The notes under the pieces: generated by a model
Seen by the model: the letters and a program-made list of their open reading frames with translations, nothing else
Database searches by the model: none
Told to the model about the DNA's origin: nothing
Made by a program: the position numbers and the translations under genes
Shown: piece after piece, positions 19,255-28,754 of the stretch
How the letters are laid out: each line of letters begins with the position of its first letter
Position numbering within the stretch: the first letter of the stretch is position 1
Assembly: GCF_000241345.1 (NCBI RefSeq)
Contig: NZ_BAED01000009.1
Location: forward strand, 1-64,000
DNA length: 64,000 bases
Direction of reading: 5' to 3'
DNA from: Gordonia amarae NBRC 15530
GTDB lineage: Bacteria; Actinomycetota; Actinomycetes; Mycobacteriales; Mycobacteriaceae

Positions 19255-20718
19255 TCAGGCCAGATCGGCCGGTGCGGCGAGCGTGCCGCGCACCGCGGTG
19301 GCGGCGGCCACCAGCGGTGACACCAGGTGTGTCCGGCCGCCCTTGCCCTGTCGCCCTTCGAAGTTGCGGTTGGAGGTCGACGCGCAGCGCTCCCCCGGTG
19401 CGAGCTGGTCGGGGTTCATCCCGAGGCACATCGAGCAGCCCGCCTGACGCCATTCGGCCCCAGCTGCGGTGAAGATCTCACCGAGACCCTCGTCTTCGGC
19501 CTGCGCCCGCACCCGCATCGAACCCGGCACGATCAGCATCCGCATGCCGTCGGCGACGTGGCGCCCCTTGAGGATTCCGGCGACCGCGCGCAGATCCTCG
19601 ATGCGGCCGTTGGTGCACGAACCGACGAACACGGTGTCGATCTTGACCTCGCGCAGCGGAGTCCCCGCTTCCAGGCCCATGTAGTCCAGGGCCTTCGCCG
19701 CGGCGAGCGACTCGTTCTCGTCCGGGATGAGCGCGGGGTCGGGCACCCGATCCCCAAGCGGCGCACCCTGACCCGGGTTGGTGCCCCAGGTCACAAACGG
19801 GGTCAGCTCGGAGGCGTTGATGTGCACCTCGGCGTCGAACTGTGCGTCGGGATCGGTACGCAGCGAATCCCAGTACGCCACAGCGGCGTCCCAGTCCTCG
19901 CCCTGCGGCGCGTGATCGCGGCCCTTGAGGTATTCGTAGGTGGTCTCGTCCGGCGCGATCATGCCGGCACGGGCACCGGCCTCGATCGACATGTTGCAGA
20001 TGGTCATCCGGGCTTCCATCGACAGCTTCTCGATGGCCGGGCCGCGGTACTCCAGCACATAGCCCTGACCGCCGCCGGTACCGATCTTGGCAATGACGGC
20101 CAGGATCAGGTCCTTGCTGGTGACGCCGGGACCGAGTTCGCCCTCGACGTTGATGGCCATGGTGCGGAACGGTTTGAGCGACAACGTCTGGGTCGCCATC
20201 ACGTGCTCGACCTCGGAGGTGCCGATACCCATGGCGATGGCGCCGAACGCCCCATGCGTGGAGGTGTGGCTGTCACCGCAGACCACCGTCATGCCGGGCT
20301 GGGTGAGGCCGAGCTGCGGACCGACGACGTGCACGATGCCCTGTTCCCGGTTTCCCATCGGGTACAGGCGAACACCGAACTCCTCGCAGTTGCGGCGCAA
20401 CGTGTCGACCTGCAGGCGGGAGACCTCGTCGGCGATCGGTTTGTCGATGTCGACCGTGGGAACGTTGTGATCCTCGGTCGCGATGGTCAGGTCCACGCGC
20501 CGCAGCGGCCGGCCGGCCGTCCGTAGACCATCGAACGCCTGGGGACTGGTCACCTCGTGCACGAGGTGCAGGTCGATGTAGATCAGGTCCGGATTGCGGT
20601 TGCCCGCGTCGTCGACCTCGCCGCGCACGACAACGTGGTCGTCCCAGACCTTTTCGGCCAGCGTCCGCGGCCGGGTCCCGGAGTCACGCCGCGCTTCTTC
20701 GATTCGCTCACTGCTCAT
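19255..20718 (-). CDS. leuC: 3-isopropylmalate dehydratase large subunit
   Basis: Catalytic subunit that isomerises 2- to 3-isopropylmalate. The 487-residue aconitase-fold protein shows the [4Fe-4S] ligands in VGSCTNGR and CSMCLGMN, the substrate segment [13 protein letters not shown] and the C-terminal RNFEGRQG. Start ATG at 20718. It is divergent from an IclR regulator, a pairing conserved in corynebacteria and mycobacteria, where the regulator (LtbR in Corynebacterium glutamicum) represses leuB and leuCD. Confidence 0.97.
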   Translation of the reverse strand: MSSERIEEARRDSGTRPRTLAEKVWDDHVVVRGEVDDAGNRNPDLIYIDLHLVHEVTSPQAFDGLRTAGRPLRRVDLTIATEDHNVPTVDIDKPIADEVSRLQVDTLRRNCEEFGVRLYPMGNREQGIVHVVGPQLGLTQPGMTVVCGDSHTSTHGAFGAIAMGIGTSEVEHVMATQTLSLKPFRTMAINVEGELGPGVTSKDLILAVIAKIGTGGGQGYVLEYRGPAIEKLSMEARMTICNMSIEAGARAGMIAPDETTYEYLKGRDHAPQGEDWDAAVAYWDSLRTDPDAQFDAEVHINASELTPFVTWGTNPGQGAPLGDRVPDPALIPDENESLAAAKALDYMGLEAGTPLREVKIDTVFVGSCTNGRIEDLRAVAGILKGRHVADGMRMLIVPGSMRVRAQAEDEGLGEIFTAAGAEWRQAGCSMCLGMNPDQLAPGERCASTSNRNFEGRQGKGGRTHLVSPLVAAATAVRGTLAAPADLA

Positions 20719-20815
20719 GACTTTTCTCGCATCTACTCATTCACCAAGCCGAACGGGGGCTGCTCCGCACGGCGCCTTGCGATACCTGCGCCCATCACCG
20801 GGACTTCCGCCCGAT

Positions 20816-20855
20816 TTGGATATCCCACTATATGGACAGCTAGTATCGTCCTATG
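20816..20855. promoter_or_regulatory. Overlapping divergent promoters and possible operator for leuC and the IclR gene
   Basis: On the plus strand TAGTAT (20841-20846) ends six bases before the IclR ATG, so that mRNA is probably leaderless. On the minus strand TATAGT (20832-20827) is a good -10 for leuC. An imperfect inverted repeat (CCCACTATATGGAC with GTCCTATGGG) spans both, as expected for an autoregulated operator. Confidence 0.55.
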
Positions 20856-21587
20856 GGAAAGGATAGCGCACCCGAGGTCACCAGCGGAATCGGTGTCCTT
20901 GATAAGGCGGTCACCGTGCTGCGGGCGGTTGCCGACGCCCCGTGCAATCTCGGCGAACTGTGCGAGCGCACCAGCCTGCCCCGCGCCACCGCGCACCGTC
21001 TGGCCGTCGGGCTGGAGTCACACAGATTGTTGGCGCGCAACGCATCCGGCAGGTGGTATCCGGGACCGGCCCTGGGCGAACTGGCGTCCTCGGCCCACGA
21101 CCCCGTCCGCGAAGCCTCGCTGATGGTGCTGCCCCGGCTGCGCGAGATCACCGGCGAATCAGTGCAGATCTATCGGCGCGAGGGCACCGAGCGAGTCTGT
21201 ATCGCCGCGATGGAACCGCCCACCGGCCTGCGTGACACCGTCCCGGTGGGCACCCGCTTCCCGATGAATGCGGGTTCGGCGGCCAAGGTCCTGGCCGCCT
21301 GGACGGAGGGCGCCACGCAGCGAGCGCTGCTGGCCGACAGCGTTTTCGGAGAACGCGCGCTGCATGAGATCCGCCGCCGCGGCTGGGCGCAGAGCGCGGG
21401 CGAACGCGCCGCCGGCGTCGCCAGCGTGTCGGCACCGGTGCGCGATGCCGCCGGTGAGGTGATCGCCGCGATCTCGGTGTCGGGACCGATCGACAGGATG
21501 GGCCGGCGCCCGGGCGCGCGCTGGGCCGCGGACCTGCTCGCCGCCGCCGACGCGATCCAGAAACGCCTGGCGCACGAGGAATCCTGA
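20853..21587 (+). CDS. IclR-family transcriptional regulator of leucine genes
   Basis: The 244-residue protein has an N-terminal winged helix-turn-helix (about 10-70, with LPRATAHRLAVGL as recognition region) and a C-terminal IclR effector domain (about 85-240). Its position divergent to leuCD matches LtbR/NdgR regulators, which repress leucine genes and respond to branched-chain amino acid status. Autoregulation and control of leuCD are inferred from the shared intergenic region. Start ATG at 20853 with no ribosome site but a -10 box at leaderless distance. Confidence 0.88.
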   Translation: MGKDSAPEVTSGIGVLDKAVTVLRAVADAPCNLGELCERTSLPRATAHRLAVGLESHRLLARNASGRWYPGPALGELASSAHDPVREASLMVLPRLREITGESVQIYRREGTERVCIAAMEPPTGLRDTVPVGTRFPMNAGSAAKVLAAWTEGATQRALLADSVFGERALHEIRRRGWAQSAGERAAGVASVSAPVRDAAGEVIAAISVSGPIDRMGRRPGARWAADLLAAADAIQKRLAHEES

Positions 21588-21774
21588 CAGCCGGAACACT
21601 CCGTTCGGCCGCGAGTATCCCCAGTGGCCGGTATCGCCCGCCCTACGCATAGCCGGTGTTGCGCGGCCGCACAATAATTCAGGCGGATGGCGCTTTGTCC
21701 GGTCTGCGCCTTCCGGGTGCGCTCCTCGTGCGAGGATCAGTGACAACACTGAATATCTGAGAGGACCTGGGACA

Positions 21775-22692
21775 TTGGGCTACCCATACGACCCGAACCA
21801 GCCGGGCGACCCGCAGCAGCAGTATCCGGGCGGTCAGCAGTGGCCGCAGAATCCGCAGCAGAACTGGCAGACCCAGCAGGCCGGCCAGCCGCAGCAGGGG
21901 TGGCCCGGCCAGGCCGGTTACGGGACACCGGCAGGAACCCCGCCCGCTCCCCCGTCCGGCGGTTCCAAGAAGGTGTTGTGGCTCGGCCTCGGCGTGGCCG
22001 CACTGGTGGTCGTCGCCATCGTCGCGCTGGTTCTCGCGCTCACCACCGGTGGCGGTGACTCCGACGACGGCAAGAAGCCGCCCACGGCCGCTGCCAAAGA
22101 TCTGGTGCTGCCCGAGTCCGGTTTCCCGAGTTCCGTGGGCGGCGAGTTCTCCACCTCCGAGGGCAACGACGATGATGATGACGACGACAACATCACGGTC
22201 GACAACGCGGCCTGCAACAGCATCGTGAACGCCGAGGACAAGAACACCGGCAGCGAGAAGGCGTCCCGGGAGCTCAAGATCTCCAACTCCGGCAGCACCT
22301 CGTTCTCCGAGCGCACCTACGAAGCGGAACTGACCAAGCCCGTCGACAAGGCCGATCTCGACTCGTTCGACGACACTGTGTCGAAGTGCTCGAACTTCAA
22401 CATGACCATCGACAACGACGGCACGCCGGTCACGGCGAAGATGACGATGTCCAAGGCATCGCTACCGGGCATCACCGGCAAGTACAAGGCCGCCAAGGTG
22501 ACCGGTGCGTTCGAAATGAGCGGGTTCAAGGTCAACTTCGTGATGCACGTGGTGCTCGGCATCGAACGGGAGGTCGGTATCGAGATCAACCACGGTCTGG
22601 TCAGCACGAGCAACGAGGCCGCATCGGGCGTCGAGTCCGATCTGACGTCGATGTTCAACCAGCAGCGTGAGCTGATCGCCAAGGCGTCCTGA
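21775..22692 (+). CDS. Membrane-anchored protein with Pro/Gln-rich N-terminus
   Basis: The 305-residue protein has a Pro/Gln/Gly/Tyr-rich cytoplasmic region (1-60), one membrane helix (KKVLWLGLGVAALVVVAIVA and following, about 64-88) and an extracellular region with an Asp-rich stretch (about 120-140) and two Cys (C145, C203). The layout is common in actinobacterial envelope proteins of unknown role. Start TTG at 21775 with GAGAGGA about ten bases upstream. An almost perfect intrinsic terminator follows. Confidence 0.75.
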   Translation: MGYPYDPNQPGDPQQQYPGGQQWPQNPQQNWQTQQAGQPQQGWPGQAGYGTPAGTPPAPPSGGSKKVLWLGLGVAALVVVAIVALVLALTTGGGDSDDGKKPPTAAAKDLVLPESGFPSSVGGEFSTSEGNDDDDDDDNITVDNAACNSIVNAEDKNTGSEKASRELKISNSGSTSFSERTYEAELTKPVDKADLDSFDDTVSKCSNFNMTIDNDGTPVTAKMTMSKASLPGITGKYKAAKVTGAFEMSGFKVNFVMHVVLGIEREVGIEINHGLVSTSNEAASGVESDLTSMFNQQRELIAKAS

Positions 22693-22709
22693 GCATCGAA
22701 ACCGAGGAA

Positions 22710-22749
22710 GGGGTGTCCACCGGGCCGGTGGACACCCCCTTTCTCTTTT
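22710..22749 (+). terminator. Intrinsic terminator
   Basis: A perfect 12-bp stem GGGGTGTCCACC/GGTGGACACCCC with a 5-base loop is followed by a T-rich run (CTTTCTCTTTT). Confidence 0.93.
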
Positions 22750-22797
22750 GTGTTCATCATGGGCGACAAGCTGGGCGGGACATCCAGCGGCCATCAA

Positions 22798-22840
22798 GAA
22801 AAAGAGTTCGACCCCCACCTGCTCGGTGAGGGTCGAACTC
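22798..22840 (-). terminator. Intrinsic terminator of the tRNA-Glu transcript
   Basis: On the minus strand GAGTTCGACCC pairs with GGGTCGAACTC (loop includes a smaller pairing) and is followed by a run of T residues (AAGAAAAAG on the plus strand). It begins 5 bases after the tRNA 3' end. Confidence 0.9.
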
Positions 22841-22844
22841 GTTG

Positions 22845-22917
22845 TAGCCCCGACGGGATTCGAACCCGCGCTACCGCCTTGAGAGGGCGGCGTCCTAGGC
22901 CGCTAGACGACGGGGCC
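22845..22917 (-). tRNA. tRNA-Glu (anticodon CTC)
   Basis: A 73-nt cloverleaf. The acceptor stem is GGCCCCG/CGGGGCT with discriminator A, the anticodon stem CCGCC/GGCGG with loop CTCTCAA (anticodon CTC, reads GAG), and the T-arm GCGGGTTCGAATCCCGT. CCA is not encoded. The G1-U72 pair is usual for tRNA-Glu in this group. It lies downstream of tRNA-Gln and gltX on the same strand. Confidence 0.97.
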
Positions 22918-23044
22918 CTAGGTGTTTCTCTCGCTGAGAGACTGTAACAGTGTGTAACCGAACAGCGTCAGTGACTATACAGTCTGCGGGAGAAACCGCA
23001 TATTCAGTTCTGAACTCTCACTCACCGTCGTGAGCGATCGCTCG

Positions 23045-23116
23045 CTGGGGTACCAGGACTCGAACCTAGAATGGCTGAACCAGAATCAGCTGTGTTGCCA
23101 ATTACACCATACCCCA
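23045..23116 (-). tRNA. tRNA-Gln (anticodon CTG)
   Basis: A 72-nt cloverleaf. The acceptor stem is TGGGGTA/TACCCCA with discriminator G, the anticodon stem GCTGA/TCAGC with loop TTCTGGT (anticodon CTG, reads CAG), and the T-arm contains GGTTCGAGTCC. CCA is not encoded. In this lineage tRNA-Gln is first charged with Glu by the adjacent gltX product and then amidated by GatCAB (gatB is at 59669). Confidence 0.96.
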
Positions 23117-23128
23117 AGGGGTTTACCC

Positions 23129-23152
23129 TCTCGGCCCCGTTCAGGGCCGAGA
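23129..23152 (-). terminator. Hairpin between gltX and tRNA-Gln
   Basis: A perfect 9-bp stem TCTCGGCCC/GGGCCGAGA with a 6-base loop, beyond the gltX stop and just before the tRNA-Gln gene. No T-run, so it could be a weak terminator or an RNA-processing structure. Confidence 0.6.
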
Positions 23153-23204
23153 AGAACAATAGCAAAGGTATACCCCTAAACTACAAATCGCCAGGTCAGG
23201 GGCA

Positions 23205-24680
23205 CTATTTCGCGTAATTCGCGCGTGCCGAGCGCAGCCGGGCGAGGGTCTTGTCGCGGCCCAGCAGTTCCATCGACTCGAACAGCGGCGGGCTGACGGC
23301 CGAACCGGTGACCCCGACGCGGACCGGGCCGAACGCCTTACGCGGTTTGAGCTCCAGCCCGTCCACCAGTGCCGCCTGGAGTGCCTCCTGGATGGCGTCG
23401 GTGGTCCAGTCGGCCGATTCGAGCGCAGCAACCGCAGCGTCGAGCACGGGGGCCGCGTCGGCGCCGAGATTCTTGGCCGCCGACTTCTCGTCGACGGTGA
23501 ACTCGTCGTCGGACACGTACAGGAACGACATCAGGCCCCAGGCGTCGCCGAGCACCTGGATCCGGGTCTGCACGAGGTCTGCGAGGACGGCGAACTTCTC
23601 GTCGTCGGCGCCGGCGGGCAGCAGTCCGTGGCCGGTGAGGTACGCCTTGAGCCGGCCGGCGAAGTCCTCCGGGGTCAGCCGCCGGATGTGTTCGGCGTTG
23701 ATCGCGTCGGCCTTCTTCTGGTCGAAGCGGGCCGGGTTGGAGTTCACGTCGCGCACATCGAAGGCCTCGATCATCTCGTCGAGGGTGAACACGTCGACGT
23801 CGGCCTTGTAGCCCCAGCCCAGGAGCGCGAGGTAGTTGAGCAGGCCCTCGGGCAGAAAGCCGCGGTCGCGGTGGTGCAGCAGGTTCGATTCGGGATCGCG
23901 CTTGGAAAGCTTCTTGTTGCCCTCCCCCATCACGAACGGCAGATGCCCGAACTCGGGTACCCGCTCGGCGATCCCGATCCGGATCAGCGCCTCGTACAGC
24001 GCGATCTGCCGGGGCGTCGACGAGAGCAGGTCCTCACCGCGCAGCACGTGTGTGATCTTCATCATGGCGTCGTCGACCGGGTTGACGAGCGTATACAGCG
24101 GTTTGCCGTTGGCCCGGGTCAGCGCGAAGTCTGGGACTGTGCCCGCTTTGATGGTGGTGGTACCGCGGACCAGATCGTCCCAGGCGATGTCGCGATCGGG
24201 CATCCGCAGGCGCACAACCCGATCGCGCCCCTCGGCCCGGTAGGCGGCGCGCTGATCGTCGGTGAGGTCGCGGTCGAAGTTGTCGTAGCCCAGCTTCGGA
24301 TCGCGTCCGGCCGCACGGTGGCGCGCCTCGACCTCCTCGGGGGTCGAGAATGCCTCGTAGGCCTCGCCCGCGTCGAGGAGCTTGCCGACGACGTCGAGGT
24401 GAATGTCGGCCCGCTCGGACTGCCGGTACGGTCCGTACGGTCCGCCCACCTCGGGGCCCTCGTCCCAGTGCAAGCCGAGCCAGCGCAGCGAATCGAGGAT
24501 CGCCTCATACGACTCTTCGCTGTCGCGGGCGGCGTCGGTGTCTTCGATGCGAAACACGAAGGTGCCCTTGTCGTGGCGCGCCTGCGCGAAGTTGAACAGC
24601 GCGGTGCGCACCATCCCCACGTGCGGGGTACCGGTCGGCGACGGACAGAAACGAACACGAACCTGATCAGGACTGGACAT
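23205..24680 (-). CDS. gltX: Glutamyl-tRNA synthetase (non-discriminating)
   Basis: Class I synthetase of 491 residues. The HIGH-type motif is HVGM in [17 protein letters not shown] (about 14-30), and the KMSKS-type loop is [10 protein letters not shown]. Organisms in this group lack GlnRS, so GltX loads Glu on both tRNA-Glu and tRNA-Gln; both tRNAs lie immediately downstream on the same strand. Confidence 0.96.
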   Translation of the reverse strand: MSSPDQVRVRFCPSPTGTPHVGMVRTALFNFAQARHDKGTFVFRIEDTDAARDSEESYEAILDSLRWLGLHWDEGPEVGGPYGPYRQSERADIHLDVVGKLLDAGEAYEAFSTPEEVEARHRAAGRDPKLGYDNFDRDLTDDQRAAYRAEGRDRVVRLRMPDRDIAWDDLVRGTTTIKAGTVPDFALTRANGKPLYTLVNPVDDAMMKITHVLRGEDLLSSTPRQIALYEALIRIGIAERVPEFGHLPFVMGEGNKKLSKRDPESNLLHHRDRGFLPEGLLNYLALLGWGYKADVDVFTLDEMIEAFDVRDVNSNPARFDQKKADAINAEHIRRLTPEDFAGRLKAYLTGHGLLPAGADDEKFAVLADLVQTRIQVLGDAWGLMSFLYVSDDEFTVDEKSAAKNLGADAAPVLDAAVAALESADWTTDAIQEALQAALVDGLELKPRKAFGPVRVGVTGSAVSPPLFESMELLGRDKTLARLRSARANYAK

Positions 24681-24705
24681 GCCGATCAGGGTATCGAATC
24701 ACCTT

Positions 24706-25524
24706 TCAGAGGCTTCTTGCGAAGTCGATTAGTAGGGCGTTGACCTTTTCCGGCTGTTCCAGATAGCCGAAGTGGCCTGCCTTCTCGACGACCTCGTAGC
24801 GCGAGCCGGGGATGGCGTCGGCGACTTCCTTGGCGAGTTTCACCGGGAGGGTGCGGTCGTCGGCGAAGCCGATCACCATCGACGGCACCGTGATGCCGCG
24901 GTAAGCGGCCAGCCGGTTGCCCTCGTGTTCGTGGATGCCGTACTGGGCGCGCACACCGGGGGTGACCTTCTGCGGCGAGAAGCCGATGATGTCGAGCCAG
25001 TCCTGCGCGGAACGGTCGTCGTCGAGGGTGTGCGGGGACAGGTTGAGGTGCGCGGTGATGGCGGCCTCGTAGTCGGGTGGCAGAGTGATACCGCTGTCGT
25101 AGAGGGCGCGCTCACCTGCCGAGATCGCCCGCTGCAGTGGGGTGTTGCGACCGTAGGTCGCGATCATCACGGCACCGCGCACCACGTCGGGCCGCGCGAG
25201 GGCGAGTTCCTGGGTGATGTGGGCGCCGAGCGAGGTGCCGACGACGATGGCCGGGCCTTCACCGAGATGCTCGATGAGGCCGGCGGTGTCGGCGACCATG
25301 TCGCCGATGGTGAATCCGCCGGGGCATTCCGAACTCGGGGCGATGCCGCGGTTGTCGAAAAGCGCGACACGGAATCCGGCTTTGACGAGGGCGGGCTGCT
25401 GGTTGGCCTTCCAGACCCGGCCGGGGCTGCCGGTGCCCATCACCATCACGATCAGCGGCCCGGTGCCGGAGACCTCGTAGGAGATGTCGATGCCGTTGAT
25501 GCGTGCGATCTCGGGTTTCTTCAT
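24706..25524 (-). CDS. Alpha/beta hydrolase
   Basis: Hydrolase of 272 residues with the nucleophile Ser in VVGTSLGAHI, a likely acid Asp in FADDRTLP and the catalytic His in KAGHFGYLEQP. The oxyanion region is MVMGTGSPGRVW. No signal peptide. ATG at 25524 overlaps the FAH-family stop (ATGA), so the pair is one operon. Together with the FAH partner and the divergent MFS transporter a small carboxylate or ring-cleavage catabolic role is plausible, but the substrate is unknown. Confidence 0.85.
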   Translation of the reverse strand: MKKPEIARINGIDISYEVSGTGPLIVMVMGTGSPGRVWKANQQPALVKAGFRVALFDNRGIAPSSECPGGFTIGDMVADTAGLIEHLGEGPAIVVGTSLGAHITQELALARPDVVRGAVMIATYGRNTPLQRAISAGERALYDSGITLPPDYEAAITAHLNLSPHTLDDDRSAQDWLDIIGFSPQKVTPGVRAQYGIHEHEGNRLAAYRGITVPSMVIGFADDRTLPVKLAKEVADAIPGSRYEVVEKAGHFGYLEQPEKVNALLIDFARSL

Positions 25525-26294
25525 GCTTTGTCCACCACGGGGTTCGAGAGTGTGCCGAGGCCGGAGACCGTGACCGACACCCTCTGGCCCGCGGTCATCG
25601 GGCCGATGCCTTCGGGGGTTCCGGTGAGGATGACATCGCCGGGCAGCAGGGTCATCACGCGGGAGATCCATTCGACGATCTCGCCGATGCCGTGGATCAT
25701 CAACGAGGCCCGCGAACGCTGCTTGATCTCGCCGTCGAGTTCGGTGGTGAGTTCGGCGTCGGACGGGTCGAAGTCGGTTTCGATCCAGGGGCCCAGCGGG
25801 CAGAAGGTGTCGTAGCCCTTGCCGCGGGTCCATTGGCCGTCGGACTGCTGATGGTCGCGGGCGGTGACGTCGTTGGCGACGGTGTAGCCGAGAATCACGC
25901 TCGCCGCCTTGGCCGCGGGAACGTCTTTGCAAGGCTTGCCGATGACGACGGCGAGCTCGCCTTCGTAGTCGACGCGCTGCGACGACGGGGGACGCACGAT
26001 GGGCACCTCGGGACCGATGATCGAGGTGTTGGGTTTGATGAAGATGACCGGGTCCTCGGGCGCGTCACCACCCATCTCGGCGACGTGCGCGGCGTAGTTC
26101 TTGCCGATGCAGATCACCTTGGAGGCCAGGATCGGTGCCAGCAGCCGCACGTCGGCCAGTGGCCACGAGCGGCCGGTGAATGTCGGTGTGCCGAACGGGT
26201 GCTCCGCGATCTCCTTGGCGACGGACACGCCGTCGGCTTCTTCGATGGAGACGAAGGCGACGCCGTCGGGGCTGGCGATTCGACCTAAACGCAT
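25521..26294 (-). CDS. Fumarylacetoacetate hydrolase family protein
   Basis: The 257-residue protein contains the FAH catalytic fold (about 60-255) with VICIGKNYAAH, the metal-binding acids in YEGELAVVIG and the C-terminal GDVILTGTPEGIG. The family includes acylpyruvate hydrolases, oxaloacetate decarboxylases and hydratases of aromatic meta-cleavage. The orthologue in M. tuberculosis (Rv2993c) is also next to gltX. The specific reaction cannot be read from sequence. Confidence 0.9.
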   Translation of the reverse strand: MRLGRIASPDGVAFVSIEEADGVSVAKEIAEHPFGTPTFTGRSWPLADVRLLAPILASKVICIGKNYAAHVAEMGGDAPEDPVIFIKPNTSIIGPEVPIVRPPSSQRVDYEGELAVVIGKPCKDVPAAKAASVILGYTVANDVTARDHQQSDGQWTRGKGYDTFCPLGPWIETDFDPSDAELTTELDGEIKQRSRASLMIHGIGEIVEWISRVMTLLPGDVILTGTPEGIGPMTAGQRVSVTVSGLGTLSNPVVDKA

Positions 26295-26368
26295 GCGAGC
26301 AGATTACCGACTCCCCGCTCCGTCCATGCACCCCGGCTCCAGACGCCACCCGTGCCGTACTAGAATAT

Positions 26369-26381
26369 GGAACAGCGTTCC
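26369..26381. promoter_or_regulatory. Palindrome in the MFS/FAH divergent promoter region
   Basis: GGAAC-agc-GTTCC is a perfect inverted repeat about 40 bp before the MFS start, preceded by a TAGAAT hexamer (26361-26366) that could be a -10 box. It is a candidate operator; the regulator is unknown. Confidence 0.4.
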
Positions 26382-26421
26382 CAAATAATGAGACACTGTG
26401 AGATGGTCAGGAGGGCTCCAC

Positions 26422-27690
26422 ATGCACGACGACATAAGCGACGCCCGGCGGTGGACGATGCTCGTCTGCTCGATGATCGCCGCGATGACCACCACCTGCG
26501 TGGTCAGCGGTGTGCCCTATCTCATCCCGACACTGCACACCGGTGAGGGACTCTCGCTCACCACCGCCTCCGTCATCGCCACCGTGCCGACCATCGGACT
26601 GATGATCGGCATCATTCCGTGGGGCGTGCTGCTCGACCGCTACGGCGAACGGCTGGTGCTGACGGTATCGCTGTCGGGAACGCTGGTGGGTGCCGTCGCC
26701 TCGGCGGCAGCGGCGCTCGGCGACGCACCGACGGCGGCGCTGGCGGCGTGCCTGTTCGTCGGCGGGCTGTCGTCGGGGGCGGCGAACGGCGCGAGCGGGC
26801 GGATCGTGGTCGGCTGGTTCCCGGCGAACCAGCGCGGCACGGCGATGGGTTTCCGGCAGATGGCGCAGCCGCTCGGCATGGGATTGTGCGCGCTGACCAT
26901 GCCGGTGATCGCCGCGGCCCACGGAGTCGGTGCCGCACTGATCGTTCCGGCCGTCGTGACCGCAATCGGTCTGGCGTGCTGTGTCTTCGGGATCAAGGAT
27001 CCGCCGATGCGGACAGAACCCGCCGGCGCCACGGGCGCCGCCCAGCCGGTCACCCCGGCGGAGAACCCCTACCGGGCAAGCAGTTTCCTGGCGCGGGTGC
27101 ACGCCGTCAGCGTGGCACTGGTGATTCCGCAGTCGATGCTGTGGACGTTCGTCCCCACGTGGCTGATCGTGGACCGCGGCTGGGCCCCGGCCACGGCGGG
27201 AACCCTCATCACCGCAACGCAGATCGTTGGCGCGCTGGGCCGGATCGGAGCCGGGCGGCTGTCGGATGTGATGGGGTCGCGGATGCGTCCCGTCCGGCTC
27301 ATCGCGATCACCGCGGGCATCGCGACGGGGGCGCTGGCTCTGCTCGACGCCGTCGGATCGCCTGTCGCCGTGGCGATCATGGTGGTGGCGTCGGTGGCAT
27401 CCGTCGCCGACAACGGGCTCGCTTTCACGGCTATCGCCGAATACGCCGGCCCCCGCTGGAGTGGCCGCGGCCTCGGAATCCAGAACACCGCACAGCATCT
27501 CGCGACAGCCGTCACCACACCGCTCATCGGTGCCACGGTCTCGCACCTCGGTTTCGCCGCCGCCTTCGGCCTGACCGCGCTCGCCCCACTGGTCGCCCTC
27601 CCCCTGGTCCCCCGCGACGCCACGTCGGTCTCCGACCTCGAAACCGATAGGAGCCGTGTGTCACCGGACAGATCCACCCCGAACCCCTGA
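26422..27690 (+). CDS. Major facilitator superfamily transporter
   Basis: The 422-residue integral membrane protein has about 12 membrane segments in two halves. The loop 2-3 signature of MFS appears as GVLLDRYGERLVL (about 66-78). A hydrophilic central loop with Pro/Ala-rich sequence lies near residue 200. I chose the ATG at 26422 because AGGAGGG lies six bases upstream; an earlier in-frame GTG lacks this. It is divergent from the FAH/hydrolase operon (same arrangement as Rv2994 in M. tuberculosis). Substrate unknown. Confidence 0.9.
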   Translation: MHDDISDARRWTMLVCSMIAAMTTTCVVSGVPYLIPTLHTGEGLSLTTASVIATVPTIGLMIGIIPWGVLLDRYGERLVLTVSLSGTLVGAVASAAAALGDAPTAALAACLFVGGLSSGAANGASGRIVVGWFPANQRGTAMGFRQMAQPLGMGLCALTMPVIAAAHGVGAALIVPAVVTAIGLACCVFGIKDPPMRTEPAGATGAAQPVTPAENPYRASSFLARVHAVSVALVIPQSMLWTFVPTWLIVDRGWAPATAGTLITATQIVGALGRIGAGRLSDVMGSRMRPVRLIAITAGIATGALALLDAVGSPVAVAIMVVASVASVADNGLAFTAIAEYAGPRWSGRGLGIQNTAQHLATAVTTPLIGATVSHLGFAAAFGLTALAPLVALPLVPRDATSVSDLETDRSRVSPDRSTPNP

Positions 27691-27695
27691 GACGA

Positions 27696-27734
27696 CGATG
27701 CCCGCGACCATCGCAACGATGGTCGCGGACATCG
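27696..27734. terminator. Bidirectional terminator between MFS gene and leuB
   Basis: A 12-bp perfect stem CCGCGACCATCG/CGATGGTCGCGG with a 3-base loop is extended by CGATG/CATCG after a mismatch. Confidence 0.85.
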
Positions 27735-27743
27735 TGATCGGGG

Positions 27744-28754
27744 TCAGACGCGGGCGAGGATCCGGTCGCCGATCTCAGCGGTGCTCAGCGTCTCGTCGCC
27801 ACGGGCTGCCACATCGGCGGCCACGGCGGCCTCGACGCGGGCGGCGTCGGTGTCGCGGCCGAGATGACGGAACAGCAGCGCCAACGACAGGATGGCGGCC
27901 GTCGGATCGGCCTTGCCCTGGCCGGCGATGTCGGGTGCGCTGCCGTGCACCGGCTCGAACATCGACGGGTTGGTGCCGGTGGCGTCGATGTTGCCCGATG
28001 CCGCCAGCCCGATACCACCGGTCACCGCGGCGGCGAGGTCGGTGATGATGTCGCCGAACAGATTGTCGGTGACGATCACGTCGAACCGCGACGGGTCGGT
28101 GACCAGGTAGATGGTGGCGGCGTCGACGTGGCAGTAGTCGGTGGTGACGTCGGGGAACTCTACGCCCACCTCCGCCACGGTCCGCGCCCACATCGACCCG
28201 GCGAAGGTGAGCACATTGTTCTTGTGCACCAGCGTCAGCTTCTTGCCACGCGCCTGCGCCCGCGCGAACGCATCGCGCACCACGCGCTCGATGCCGAAGC
28301 GGGTGTTGACGCTGACCTCGGTGGCCACCTCGTGCGGGGTCCCGACGCGGATCGCGCCACCGTTACCGGTGTACGGACCCTCGGTGCCCTCGCGGACGAC
28401 GACGAAGTCGATCTTCGGGTTACCGGCCAGCGGCGACTGCACACCGTCGAACAGGATCGACGGGCGCAGGTTGACGTGGTGGTCCATCGCGAACCGCAAC
28501 TTCAGTAGGAAGCCGCGTTCGAGCACACCCGACGGCACCGACGGGTCGCCGATCGCGCCGAGCAGGATCGCGTCGTGCTCGCGCAGCGAGGCCAGGTCGG
28601 CGTCGGTGAGCAGCTCGCCGGTGGCATGGTAACGCCGCGCACCGAAATCGTAGTCGGTGGTGGTCAGCTCCGGTTCGAGCTTGCGGGCCACCCGCAGCGC
28701 CTGGTCGATGACCTCGGGTCCGATGCCGTCGCCGGCGATCACTGCCAGTTTCAT
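27744..28754 (-). CDS. leuB: 3-isopropylmalate dehydrogenase
   Basis: NAD-dependent oxidative decarboxylation of 3-isopropylmalate, the third step of leucine synthesis. The 336-residue beta-decarboxylating dehydrogenase has [11 protein letters not shown] at the N-terminus, the catalytic Lys in LVHKNNVL and the metal/NAD segment [14 protein letters not shown], with [12 protein letters not shown] near the C-terminus. It overlaps the serA stop by four bases (ATGA), so serA-leuB is one transcript. Confidence 0.97.
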   Translation of the reverse strand: MKLAVIAGDGIGPEVIDQALRVARKLEPELTTTDYDFGARRYHATGELLTDADLASLREHDAILLGAIGDPSVPSGVLERGFLLKLRFAMDHHVNLRPSILFDGVQSPLAGNPKIDFVVVREGTEGPYTGNGGAIRVGTPHEVATEVSVNTRFGIERVVRDAFARAQARGKKLTLVHKNNVLTFAGSMWARTVAEVGVEFPDVTTDYCHVDAATIYLVTDPSRFDVIVTDNLFGDIITDLAAAVTGGIGLAASGNIDATGTNPSMFEPVHGSAPDIAGQGKADPTAAILSLALLFRHLGRDTDAARVEAAVAADVAARGDETLSTAEIGDRILARV

